This document shows, piece after piece, positions 54,280 through 64,000 of a stretch of DNA of 64,000 nucleotides. Numbering within the stretch: the stretch's first letter is position 1; each line of letters starts with the position of its first letter. The notes beneath the pieces are model-generated. The model was not told the origin of the DNA, made no database searches, and saw only the letters and a list, made by a program, of their open reading frames with translations. Both the position numbers and the translations under genes were made by a program. The stretch comes from Isochrysis galbana (taxonomy: Eukaryota > Haptophyta > Isochrysidales > Isochrysidaceae), in the NCBI GenBank assembly GCA_018136815.1, contig CM030931.1, positions 299,731-363,730 of the forward strand, written 5' to 3'.

Positions 54280-57240
54280 ATGTGGACATTTGATGATTTG
54301 ATGGCTCAAATTGAATCTGTCCCATATTCGACAGAACACGAGCTCAACAGGAAGAAGAAAACAGAAAAGGAGAGACCTTCGCGGCAGAGCTCTCTCGTAA
54401 CGATCACGTCGGGCGAGTCGCGAGGGGCGCGAGCGGCGCCTGCATCCTTCTCTGTCCCTCCTTCTCTCCCTCTCCTTCTCTCCCTCGCTCCCTAGCTCTG
54501 GCTCCTCAATTTCTGCCACCTCCCCTCCCCCCATCCGCTCGACCCTCCCTCATATCCCTTTCTTTCCTCCCTTTTCTTGCAGCCCATCAGTGAGCGCTTT
54601 CTCACACACCCTCAAACCAAGAAGCAGGAGATTCCCTTGGCAAGAGAGTCAGCGCTCCGCATGCCCGCAGCGCGGCGCGAGGTGCCTGGCCTGATAGAGC
54701 AGCCGGTGGATGACCCGAGCACTGCGAGCGCGCCCAAGCTCTCGCCTCCAGCCGGCGACAAGACCCTCACAAGTGGCACGCTCGTCCTCAAGACGAGCCT
54801 CGGCTCTGCATATGCGGGTTGCGCGGATCAGACTCCTCATTGGGAAGATGAGCCAGCAATAATAAAGCAAGACGGCTCCCTGCGCCTTCCTGGAAAGCGC
54901 GAAGTCATGATAGCTTATGGCGAGGTCATTGTCAACCTCATTAAGCCAAAGTCACATGCGCGTACAATTTGCTTCAAGTACACGCTCGCACAACATCAAA
55001 CTCTGCTCGTCTCTCCGGACGGATTGGTGCGCATTCGCATCAAGGCGCTATCCGACGCGGCGTACCGCATCAAGAGCGTGACATTACTGCCATTGCCATA
55101 CGTGCCATCAACGCCAGGCTCAGCTACGGAAGAGGGCGATGATGACCGTGCTTGCAGATCAATTGTTAAGGAAATGGAGAAGCTGCTGAGAGATTCCATT
55201 GCAGGTGGCCCGAGGCAATCTTCCTCAGATCAACAGAGACCTGACGAGGTGACAAATTGCGATGCCACTTTAGACATTGAAACAGAAGACGATGAGCAGG
55301 AGCCCGAGCCGGAGCTCAAGCCCGCGTTTGACATGGATGCAGACGAGTGGCTGAGTCAAATGATGAATCAAGGTGTCGCAGGCGCTCGCCAGCGAGCTAT
55401 GGAGGCGATGAAGCGGATCCAGGCGGCTGAGACCGTACGCGACGCCCAGCGACTTGCACAGCTGGCGGAGGAGGCTGAGACCGAGGAGGAGCGCCTCAGC
55501 ATCATGCGACAGCAGCGGTCGCTGGAGCATGAGGGCTTTGGACGGCAATACAATGCTCACGACCACAAGACGTCGAGAGCATCTTCCGGCTCGCAACCTG
55601 CACCTGAGAGCTCACGCCGGGGTGCGAATGTGAGTTATAAAGTGGGTGATCTTAGTCTCAACGACGTCCAGCTGACCTCAAACTGGTGGCGTGCGCGCAA
55701 CAGTGTGAGGCCGCACCAGATACTGCTTGCAAAGTCACAAGTCCATGCCGAAGAGCGCAAGGAGTATATTCAATGGAAGCAGTATTGCCGTGCCCGTGAG
55801 CTCATGCATGAGCAACTCGTCCTGCATCACAAAAGTGAGACGCATGCGGCGGAGTGGGAACGGCTGGCTCAACTACAACGCAATGTGTCGCATGTTCCCC
55901 GTGCAGCGCACCGACTGCCCGTTAGCATTGGATTGATGGATGGTGCTGTGAAGACCACCAGCCCAATATGTCAACGCCCGCCACCTGCCACCGCAAATGG
56001 GCGCTCAAGCGCTAGTGCGCAAACTGCACTTGAAATTTCCGGTGAAGCCCCCATGACAAATATCTTGATGGGCGAGGGCAAAGGCGAGGGTGACGAGGTT
56101 GATAACAGCCATACGGCGTTGCATTCAGCATTGCCCGGCCTCCTCTCGCGGTGGAGTTCCGAGTCCCTCATTTCATTGGCCTCGGGCGAACAGGCTGGAC
56201 GCATGCATCAATGGCCAGACAGTGCGATGTTAGGTAGTGATGAGCATGCGCGGAACTATAACACATGCCCGCAGCGCCGGCCCCCTCGCCCTGTTAACCC
56301 TCCGAGGGAAACTCGAGTCGGGAGATACCAAGCACTTCTTGAGCGGAAGGTGAGTAAGACCTCGGAGTCCGTGCTCATTCCAGCGTCGGTCGTCGAGCTC
56401 TCCGCACCCTTCTCAAGCTCTGTTGCGCGTATCGCCAAGTGCGGCGAGTTGCCGAAACTTGCTCGCAGCTCGATCCAAGATATTGAGGTCTCCTTGTCGG
56501 AGATTGTCTCTGTAAATGCAACTAGCATGGGCGAGGAGGCCGCATCCATACCAGACGACACTTTGCCGCCCATCTTGAGCGGTGAAAGGACCGTCACGTT
56601 GCAAGACGACGAGCAGCCCGCACGGTCACCACCGGCTCGCCTACCTGTGATTCGACCGACATCGCGCCCCGCAAGCCCAACGCCGATGGCGCTGCGCACC
56701 TTCAGATTGGACGCCTCTATGATGGATCCCCCCAACTTGCCTGCAGAGCCTTGGCCGCACCCCTCACCGCGCTTGTGGAAGGCGATGATCGCTTCGCAAA
56801 TGGCGGCGGAGGAGGCGATGCTGCGCGCATGGGAACAGCATCATCGTGCTCAGATCCGGAATCCTGAAGCCAGGGCTGGAGCCACAATGCGATCCTTTAA
56901 GCCGGCATCTTCATTGACCCCCCGCCTGCGAGCCAACGGAACTCGAAGCACGCCGGCAATCCCGCGGCCCGAAGAAGTTGATTGCTCTCTTAAGTCGATC
57001 TTATCTGCACGCCATGTGGGTGACAAATCTCGCGGTGTGCGAGAGAGGTCTCAGTCTGTCCTAGGCGAGATTGGTGTAGCACAAAATGCTTCACCCTTGC
57101 AGATGGTGGCGTTGTCGCCCACGCGCTCGACTCTCAGTTCGCGCAGCAGCAAGTGGCACTTGGGGGGTATGATACCATCTTGGGCACAGGAAAGCATAAT
57201 GCCGGAAGACGATCTTGCGCCAGCAACAGCCGCCATGTGA
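54280..57240 (+). CDS. Large hypothetical protein (about 924 aa), 2 exons
   Basis: Exon 1 is 54280-54396 (MWTFDDLMAQIESVPYSTEH, then RKKKTEKERPSRQSSL) and exon 2 is 54583-57240; GT-AG, phase 0. The intron is CT-rich. I do not recognise the family. Residues about 85-210 form a compact region with alternating beta pattern (GEVIVNLIKPKSHARTICFK, LLVSPDGLVRIRIKAL) that faintly recalls a tensin-type C2 domain. It is followed by an acidic stretch (ETEDDEQEPEPELKP), a long helical segment (WLSQMMNQGVAGARQRAMEA and onward, ending near RQYN), and a second helical, Trp-containing segment (NWWRARNSVRPHQILLAKSQ, EERKEYIQWKQY). The C-terminal half is disordered and Ser/Pro-rich. No membrane helix. Possibly cytoskeletal, but that is a guess. 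Confidence 0.7.
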
Positions 57241-57428
57241 TTCGCACGGCGTCGCAGCGTCTCTTTTGTGCTGTCTTCTTCGATCTTTATCTACGTCATG
57301 ATTAGTTTAGTCTATTGCATTAGCATTTAGCATATACGGGATCCGTTATGTTCTATGTATTGTATAGTGTACCGTCTTGGCACACAATCGACGCACCATA
57401 AAATAAGACTTCTGCCGGACGCCGGCCC
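57241..57428. other. 3' flank of the hypothetical gene
   Basis: AT-richer sequence (57300-57370); no clear polyadenylation motif. Confidence 0.3.
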
Positions 57429-57695
57429 CTAGCCCGGTACTAACACGATCCCGAGCGTGTGATGGGGGTGCGAGAAGTGGCGCCCTCGGGGCACCGACGC
57501 GACGGCGAGCGCGACGCCGGCGGCGGCCACCGCAAGCCCGCTTCCCTGAGAGAGCGGGGGGGGGGGAGTCAGCTCGAGGACAGGCCCAGTGCGGGCGTGA
57601 CTCCTTGCGTAGTAGTAGGCTGGTGTGCGCCACTCCGCCACTCCCACTCCCAGCGTGGTAGCTAACATCAAGAGCTCCGCGCTGGGTTCAAGCAT
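57429..57695 (-). pseudogene. Cytochrome b561-like fragment, duplicate
   Basis: 57450-57545 is nearly identical to 45507-45602 (AAAGVALAVASVPRGRHFSH, PHHTLG). Upstream on the minus strand an intron-like stretch (acceptor CTCTCTCAG before GGAAGCGGG) separates it from SAELLMLATTLGVGVAEWRT, which could be the preceding b561 exon. The piece ends abruptly at 57449 before the second haem helix. A duplicated gene fragment, not a working gene. Confidence 0.55.
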
Positions 57696-57829
57696 GCCTG
57701 GTGTGCCTAGCTTGAATAGTGGGTGTAGAGGTGTAGATCGTTTAAGTCTATCCTTTTCTTCGGCTGTCTACCCATGCCCGCCTAGGCGATCCTAGCCGAG
57801 TCTGTCGTGTTCGCAAAGAGTAGAGCTTT

Positions 57830-58213
57830 GCTAAGCAGCGTCTTCACCCCACTCTTGTGGGCCACAAGTACCTACAACTCAGTGCCCTGCCTTGGGCCCT
57901 CTTTCAACACTTTACTCCCTCTCTCACTCACTCCCCCTTCACACTACAACCAACCCAAACAGCACGAACCCCCTCGCCCTCTGTTTCAAGCACCAAAAAT
58001 TTCAACTCAAGACTCATGTTGATATACTTCGCTCGATTTCACCCCACTCTTGTGGGGCCACAAGTACCTACAACTCAGTGCCCTGCCTTGGGCCCTCTTT
58101 CAACTCTTCACCTTCACTCCCTCTCCCACTCCCTCTTCCTCTTCCAACTACAACCAACCCAAGAAGCACAAGCACAAACCCCCTCGCCCTCTGTTTCAAG
58201 CACCACAAATTTC
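57830..58213. repeat. Two tandem copies of a ~200-bp repeat (repeat R)
   Basis: CACCCCACTCTTGTGGG...CTCAGTGCCCTGCCTTGGGC...CTGTTTCAAGCACCA occurs twice (57845-58005 and 58038-58207). The second copy is interrupted by the element at 58214. Related sequence occurs at 25085-25400. Confidence 0.85.
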
Positions 58214-58642
58214 CCAGGTTGTTCTGTCATATATGATATCATATATATATGATATCTCAGTATTAGTTGCTCTAGACCTGATACTGAGTGTCATATGACA
58301 AGACTAGAGCCTACAATTCAACTTGTTTTACTAGTACCAGGCGCGGGAAATACAGGCGCTCCCAGCTCCGAGCCCCCCCCCCCCCCCCCCAATGGCCGCC
58401 AACCTGATGTGCAGCGACGATGGCGGCGGCGACGACGGCGATGACGAGTGTCACACCGCCGTGGAGTGGGGGCGGCGCCATGTGGAGACGCTTCAGGGGT
58501 GCTGCTGTGTAAGCAGATTTTTATCATAATGGCGGGTTTATAAGTGTAGATGTTTGGAGTGAGTATCATATGATATTAGATGTATGATATCATACTCAGT
58601 TCCATGGCAAGTGTCATATGACGGTATGACGGAACAACTTGG
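58214..58642. mobile_element. hAT-type MITE, 429 bp, in repeat R
   Basis: The termini CCAGGTTGTTCTGTCATA and its inverse (CCAAGTTGTTCCGTCATA) match at 16 of 18. The flanking duplication CAAATTTC (58206-58213 and 58643-58650) is exact at 8 bp. Removing it rejoins repeat R (AAATTTC then GACTCAAGAC) as found uninterrupted at 25250. There is no transposase. Its relative is at 49640-50119. Confidence 0.88.
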
Positions 58643-58802
58643 CAAATTTCGACTCAAGACAAGTGGGAGGACATGTCTTGAGGCGGCGTCGCTGCCCATG
58701 CCTAGCGCAAAGGTATAGCGCTCCCACTCGGACATCTCCTTCCCCACACACAGTTCCTCTGTGAGTCTGTGAGGAGTTGCTCCTCACCCTCCCATTAAGG
58801 AT
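58643..58802. repeat. Right part of repeat R
   Basis: Matches 25248-25395 (GACTCAAGACAAG, then GTCTTGAGGCGGCGTCGCTG). Confidence 0.75.
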
Positions 58803-59465
58803 GTGAACAGGGGTTCGGTGGCCCGAGAAGTGGCTGCTCGCGCGGTGGTTAATACACCGGCGAGCCTCTATCCACGCCACTGCCTCTACGTGCGCGATCT
58901 TATCGTGTGTCGCTACTCGGCGAGCGGCCCTACGCGCTACGTCGTAGACACCGCCCTCACCGTCGACAAGACGTTGGCAGACACTGGAGCGGGCCCGTCT
59001 GTAGTGACGACTGCTCTACTCACCACGCTACCCCGCGACGCCTGCGTCGCACGGGAACGCGCGACGACGCGGCCGGCCGTCGTAGGACCCGACGGCAACC
59101 CACTCCGCGTCCGTGGCTATGCCACCCTTGTCTTCTCCCTAGCTGCCGTGGAATTTCGCCATCGCTTCCTGGTCGTCGAAGGATCCCCGATGCTCCTCTT
59201 GGGGAACGACTTCCTGGAAGCTCATCGGGCCTGCATCGACTACTCGCTCAACGCCGGCGACGACAGTCGCCTCTCCCTCATCGTAGGGGGCAGTCGCGTC
59301 GATGCTCGTGTGTCCACTCGACCCCGGCGCGTGATGTTATCGTCCACGTCCGTGTTTCAAAAAGGTAACCGCCGACAGATACCTCGACGAAGAGCACAGG
59401 AAAGGCCGCGTTGTGACTGGGTGGATCTGACCACACTGCCCAACACCCAGGTAAAACTCTCGTAA
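58803..59465 (+). pseudogene. LTR-retrotransposon aspartic protease (Ty3-like fragment)
   Basis: A 220-residue open frame without a native ATG. It holds the retropepsin active site KTLADTGAGPSVVTTALL (Asp-Thr-Gly-Ala) and the flap-distal MLLLGNDFLEAHRACIDYS motif, the usual 'hLLGnDFL..h.a.iDy' of Ty3/gypsy proteases. Reverse transcriptase and integrase are missing between it and the 3' LTR at 59729, so the element is internally deleted. Confidence 0.75.
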
Positions 59466-59728
59466 AAGAGAGAAGCGGGTGGGTCACTACGTTGAGTCCT
59501 GCGGTCTGCCGCGCCGGCCGCCGATTCTACACCTTCTCGTCCGGACGGGTGTGGTCAAAATCCTGTCTCCTTCCTCGTTGATATTCTTGTCGATATTCTC
59601 GTTGCTTCTCGTCGTTTCTCGCTCCTTCTCGCTTTCTTCCATTTGCCTCCGCCCACTCACCTTGCTCTGTTTTTATCTTTCCCTTTCGTTGTTTCCCTCG
59701 CGTGGACGCTCGAATTCTAGCAAGGGGG
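59466..59728. other. Retroelement interior and polypurine tract
   Basis: Pyrimidine-rich, ending AGCAAGGGGG directly before the LTR's TG at 59729, which fits a polypurine tract. Confidence 0.5.
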
Positions 59729-60606
59729 TGTCGCATCCGCGATCGACCTTTTTGTTTTCGAAGTTGTCTGCGTTTCTATGTCCCCTCCTTGCAGGCTAGT
59801 CACTAGTCACCGTCGCAGGATCCTACATTCGCCCATTCGCCATTCGCCCTTGTTGCCCTCGCCTCCTTTGTCGCCTCCCTTGTCGCCTGCTTGCCCCTCA
59901 CCGGGCTTACCTCCTTGCGTGCTCCTCGCGTTTTTAGGCCAAGTCGCGCGTTCAGGTATCGCCGGTGCAAGGAACCGCCCCCTTGTGTGACCCTGATTCC
60001 CCCTCAGGTGTTGGCCGTTGGATGATATCGTGGCGCTGTTTTACTTCGGTCTTCATCAACTCACTTAAGGGTTTTCGAAAGATTCCCTCCTTATTCCTGT
60101 GCGTAACTGTCGCCCCCGTCGGATCGTCCGTCGCCCCGTCGCTCTCTTGTCGGCATTCTCTTCCTTGTTCGATCTGTCAGCAGGTTCCTGTGCGTTCCGT
60201 GATAAGGATACGTTAGTGTGGAGAGTGTTGACGTGAGTGTAGTGTCATCTCGTCGGTCCATCGGCCTCTAGCCGTCTGTCGTCTGTCGTCCTTCGTTCGT
60301 CGCTCTCGTTCTCGTTCTCGTTCCCGTTCTCGTCCCTCGTTCTCAACACTACCTCAACACCAAACCTCACCAATCCCTCGGCCCTAGCCTATCCATCCCG
60401 ATCCGCCCAGCCGCCCAGCCATGTCCGCTCCGTCGTCGCGCTCGCCCTCGCCCAAGCCCGTCCTCCCGCCTTCCTCTGCTGAGGAGGTGGTCCAGCCCGT
60501 CATTCCATCACTCCCGGCCTCCTTCGCCGCGCCTTCCGCCGATCGTCTCCCTTCCGAATCATCGCATATCGAGCCCGTGGTCATGCTCGATCCGTCAGCG
60601 CGCTAG
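59729..60606 (+). mobile_element. LTR retrotransposon remnant B (LTR + gag start)
   Basis: The LTR starts TGTCGCATCCGCGATCGACC at 59729 and aligns along its length with copy A (18578 leftwards). A gag-like frame starts at 60421 (MSAPSSRSPSPKPVLPPSSA) and runs 61 residues to a stop at 60606. An LTR followed by gag is a 5' arrangement, while the protease and polypurine tract to its left are a 3' arrangement. So this LTR is shared between two element halves, or two elements recombined. Confidence 0.72.
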
Positions 60607-61214
60607 TACCGTTCCTTTGCCGCGCCGCATAAAAATTTGTTAAAAGTTAAATTTTATACATTACTTTAGGGGCCCATTGCCCCGGACGCACACTTGGGCA
60701 GATGTCAAATGAAGAACTGCAACGTTTGTTAAACCCCCAAAGAGCGAGCCCCCATAGGAAGCAGCAAACAGCTCCAAACACCGAATGATAAGCGACAAGA
60801 GACACGGGAGCACACGAAACAGCTTGACGCGGTTCGTGATCCAAAACAAATGATGCCACGGAAAGCTGCGTGTGGAGATCTGCATTGGCAGAGACGGCTG
60901 CGCGCAAAGTTACATACGCTGTCAGTCAATGCGACATTAAGCGCAAACAAAGGACGTGCTAGCGGCAGAGGCATCCAAAGGAACGCACATTCCCCTCGTG
61001 ACCAGGTACCTCGCGGCCGTCGAGCGACGCGTTTGCGAGAGGCTCCCCGCCATCCGAACGCAAATACTACCCGCCATGCCCAATGTTGTCCGGGATGAAG
61101 AGTCTACTTTCTCGCAGGCACCGGTCATGCAGTTGGGCGTACCCTTGTCCATCAACTTCATTGCTTAACAGCGCAGCAGTCATGACGGATCACCTCCGGC
61201 TGCGCAAGGTGTCG
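60607..61214. other. Intergenic; possible short 3' exon at 60956-61168 (+)
   Basis: 60597-60650 repeats the AT-rich motif of 25556-25612. On the plus strand, 60956-61168 could encode LAAEASKGTHIPLVTRYLAA, then VERRVCERLPAIRTQILPAM, ending SINFIA. It reads as protein-like, but I find no upstream exon. It would end 47 bp from the convergent proteasome gene. Confidence 0.3.
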
Positions 61215-62776
61215 CTAGTCCTCGTCCATTGCCTCGCGCGCTGCCTTGGCTGCAGCTTCCGCCTCCGCAGCGAGATCGGCAGGCACAAGTTGGTGGAGTC
61301 GATTGCTTGCATCACACACCCACCTGCAAAAGAGCACGAGTATCAGAACAGCGCATGAGCATGGCACTGTCACCCAGAGGGTCTGGGAACCGGGCCCTGG
61401 AAGTCAGCGCTTGCCCTAGAACAAGCGCCCATCACGCATTAGGGGCGTCCATTGCAGAGGGCCAACCTGGCCATGCTATGACACTGGCAAGGATCACAAG
61501 GACATGCACTGCTGTAGCAGCCCGGCCATGCACTAGCCGTGTCATGCAACCCCAATGCACAGCGTGCGCCCTGACTCACGAGAGCTCAAGTTCCAGCGGT
61601 TTATCCTTGTTCGGATCGTGCTGCATGTAGAGGATCTTCGCAACCTCCATCACGGCCTCCTTTGCCGTCAGGTTCGCGAGGTCGAGCTTCTCAAGAGCAG
61701 ATTTTGCCGCATTCTTGGATTTGCCTGACACGCATCGGACAACTAGTTAGGGAGACAAAACGCGTGAACTACCAATGCAACTGGCAACCAGGAGTACAGC
61801 CGCTGCCGTGCCACGTCAATATCACGCCTCCTCAAGGCCCTCGAGCCAGTGCTGCCCGTCAACGCCCAGTAACATATGCTCCCCGAGCAGAGCGACTGTT
61901 GTGCCATCTCAATGCAATGCTACCTAGGAGTCTCAAGGCATTGATTACCCTAGAAACCCAGTGTGATAGCGCAACCCCAAGTCCGTTGCCCAAAGGGCGG
62001 GCATCGAGCTCACCAATTGCAGCGGCGAAGAAGCGATGCGAGAGTCCTGATGGCTCGACCGTATACAGCTGCGGACCATCTGACGTATAGCTGGCCATCA
62101 GCGCCGAGGCTCCAAACGGCCGGACGTACCTGCAACATTGGTAGTGCACGGAGGGTGGGCAGGTTGGCTTGACCCGGGTTGCCCGCAGTGCCAGAACGGG
62201 TCCCCGCATATGCGCACAAAGCTACGCCTCCTCCCCCCTAGCCCTTGGGCCGTGCCCACCATGCAGCATTACTCACCAATAGAGCGTATACGCATGCATC
62301 ATCCCCGCAACACGATCGCATAAGACATTGCCCGGAATCTGCGTGCCATAGAAGTCCGCATAGTTGGCCGACTCCTTGCGTGCGTGGTTGACGATCTACA
62401 GGGAAAGTGAACGGTGAGTTCAGCGTCAGCACGAGCTTACTCCTCCGACCCGGACAGGGCCGGAGGAGGGAAGAAGGGCAGCAGCGGAATCCCCCTTCTA
62501 CTTCACTCCTCCCACCTGCCTCGCGTCAGCCATCATGCCTGAGACGGCCATTCCGGTGGCCTTGTCGACGGTATAAATGCGTCGATTGGAACCAGGTACG
62601 AGCATCTTCGAGAGCTTCTGCTTCTCCACCCCCAAGACGACGCCGTCCTTGCAGCGGATGCCGATGGCAGTGCCAGAGTTCTCAACGGCCTTCGCGGCGT
62701 ACTCAATCTGGAACACACGCCCATCGGGCGAGAAGGTGGTTGTCGACTGGTCGTAGCCAGTACCGATCGACGACAT
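61215..62776 (-). CDS. PSMA3: 20S proteasome subunit alpha 7 (PSMA3 type), 5 exons
   Basis: This is a structural alpha-ring subunit of the 20S proteasome in nucleus and cytosol. Exons on the minus strand: 62516-62776, 62277-62395, 62014-62129, 61580-61724 and 61215-61323; all introns are GT-AG and in phase; 249 residues. Subunit type is set by [20 protein letters not shown] (alpha-type N-terminal helix H0 with YD.....FSPdGR), [67 protein letters not shown] and [12 protein letters not shown]. These follow alpha 7 rather than the other six. The acidic end common in animal and fungal alpha 7 is shortened to AMDED. The start is the Met of MSSIGTG. The open frame upstream is CT-repeat 5'UTR. Confidence 0.95.
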
Positions 62777-62812
62777 ACTCGTTCCCTTCTGCCCGCGAGC
62801 ACCCGCTGAGCT

Positions 62813-62872
62813 CCAGAGAGAGAGAGAGGGAGGGGGAGGGAGGGGGAGAGAGAGGGAGAGACGGGGAGAGAG
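62813..62872 (-). promoter_or_regulatory. GA tract (CT on coding strand) upstream of proteasome alpha 7
   Basis: GA/GGGA repeats on the plus strand, 37-96 bp before the ATG on the gene's strand. Confidence 0.4.
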
Positions 62873-63204
62873 CGCCCGCCTCGGCGGCCCAGACGCGCGC
62901 GCGAGGGGGCCGAGGCGGCCGCTCTTTTTGACCGGCGCTAAGGGATAAAGGCACAAAGGCACTATTTCCTGTTTCTATTTCTGATTTGGTGGCGGTTTTT
63001 AGTTTTCGCCGCCCCACGGTAACCCCCAGCTACGCAGGCTGAGTTTTCATCTTCTTCGTCTTTTTCTCACACCCCTCATCCTCGATCCTATTGTCAATGT
63101 CGTTCTGCTGGCAGGCGACCATGTCGCTTGGCTGATCCTGGGTGGCGAGGTCCGTGATGCGTGCGAGGACGGCCTTCTGGTTCTCCATACAGAGTTTGCC
63201 AGCT
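62873..63204. other. Upstream flank of the proteasome gene
   Basis: No further feature recognised. Confidence 0.3.
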
Positions 63205-63455
63205 GCTCGGCGCAGGAATAAGGAAGGATTCTTTCGAAAACCCCATAAGTGAATTGATGAAGATGAAGACCGAGGTAAAAGGTTTTAGTAAAACGGCGCC
63301 ACAATAGCTAATTAATCCAACGGCCAACACCTGAGGCCTGAGGGGAGGAGATCTGGGTCGCACAAAGGGGTGGATCCTTGGACCGGCGATACCCGAACGC
63401 ACGACATAACCTAAAGACGCTAGGGGCACGCAAGAGGTAAACGAGGCGAGGGGCA
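63205..63455 (-). mobile_element. LTR fragment D
   Basis: On the minus strand GCTAGGGGCACGC-inverse, GGTATCGCCGGTCCAAGGAT, CAGGTGTTGGCCGTTGGATT and GGTTTTCGAAAGAATCC follow the order of LTR A and B. Only the middle of the LTR remains; its right side runs into the GT microsatellite. Confidence 0.7.
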
Positions 63456-63480
63456 AAGCAGAGCAACAAGGTAGGTAGGC

Positions 63481-63849
<369 letters not shown>

Positions 63850-64000
63850 ATGGCCGCGTCAACACGTTGCCGTCCGGCGGCCTCAAGCTTAGGCCTAACT
63901 CGCCACGCCCCCCCGCCAAAAAAACACCTTAGACGAGAGCCCTCAAGGATGGCGCACACGAGGCTCCACCCAGGCGGCGAGCAAAGGCGAAGGCAAAGGT
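63850..64000. other. Window end, nothing recognised
   Basis: Short sequence after the microsatellite; no feature. Confidence 0.3.

Overview
The window is nuclear DNA of a photosynthetic, flagellated protist. The genes are split by short spliceosomal introns (GT-AG plus at least two GC-AG). The DNA is GC-rich, with long GA/CT and GT microsatellites and many transposon remains. Several proteins carry N-termini of the signal-peptide-plus-transit kind used for a secondary red-type plastid. A haptophyte (a Prymnesium / Chrysochromulina / Emiliania-like alga) is my best guess. This is inferred from gene style, not proven. Two 100-N assembly gaps lie at 21501-21600 and 48501-48600.

Layout. 0.5-7 kb: a type I signal peptidase fused to a MATH domain (-), a Tc1-like MITE, and a seven-exon plastid 3-ketoacyl-ACP synthase II (+). 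8.2-10.7 kb: a hAT transposon with a chromodomain-bearing, internally deleted transposase, itself split by a second hAT element; both have exact 8-bp target duplications. 11.6-15.2 kb: an intronless 1210-residue receptor with two PstS-like phosphate-binding-protein domains followed by a class C 7TM core (-). 17-18.6 kb: hAT and Ty3-type LTR remains. 20-21.5 kb: a proline-rich one-pass membrane protein running into a gap. 21.9-22.8 kb: another complete hAT element. 23.8-24.8 kb: an unknown protein. 25.6-26 kb: a LINE fragment. 26.4-27.7 kb: splicing factor YJU2 (-). 29.9-30.4 kb: a small targeted membrane protein (-). 32.7-33.4 kb: a probable thylakoid-lumen protein (+). 33.6-35.5 kb: LINE insertions. 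36-38.2 kb: a six-exon STPGR/SHIPPO axonemal protein (+). 40.3-43.8 kb: a TIR-like/TPR protein with a predicted acylated N-terminus (-). 45.2-47.4 kb: a cytochrome b561 fragment, a proline-rich secreted protein and an M50B-like metalloprotease, the last two convergent on a large hairpin. 47.6-50.1 kb: MITEs. 50.8-51.5 kb: a second proline-rich one-pass membrane protein. 54.3-57.2 kb: a large unknown protein. 57.4-60.6 kb: a mosaic of repeats with a retroviral-type protease and an LTR. 61.2-62.8 kb: a complete five-exon proteasome alpha-7 subunit (-). The end is LTR and microsatellite sequence.

The genes do not form one pathway. They are ordinary eukaryotic housekeeping genes (proteasome, splicing, fatty-acid synthesis, axoneme) mixed with lineage-specific signalling genes. 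The most unusual are the tandem PstS-domain class C receptor, the MATH-signal peptidase fusion, the TIR-like/TPR protein and the chromodomain hAT. At least seven genes carry a strong CT-rich (coding-strand) tract at the presumed 5'UTR or core promoter.
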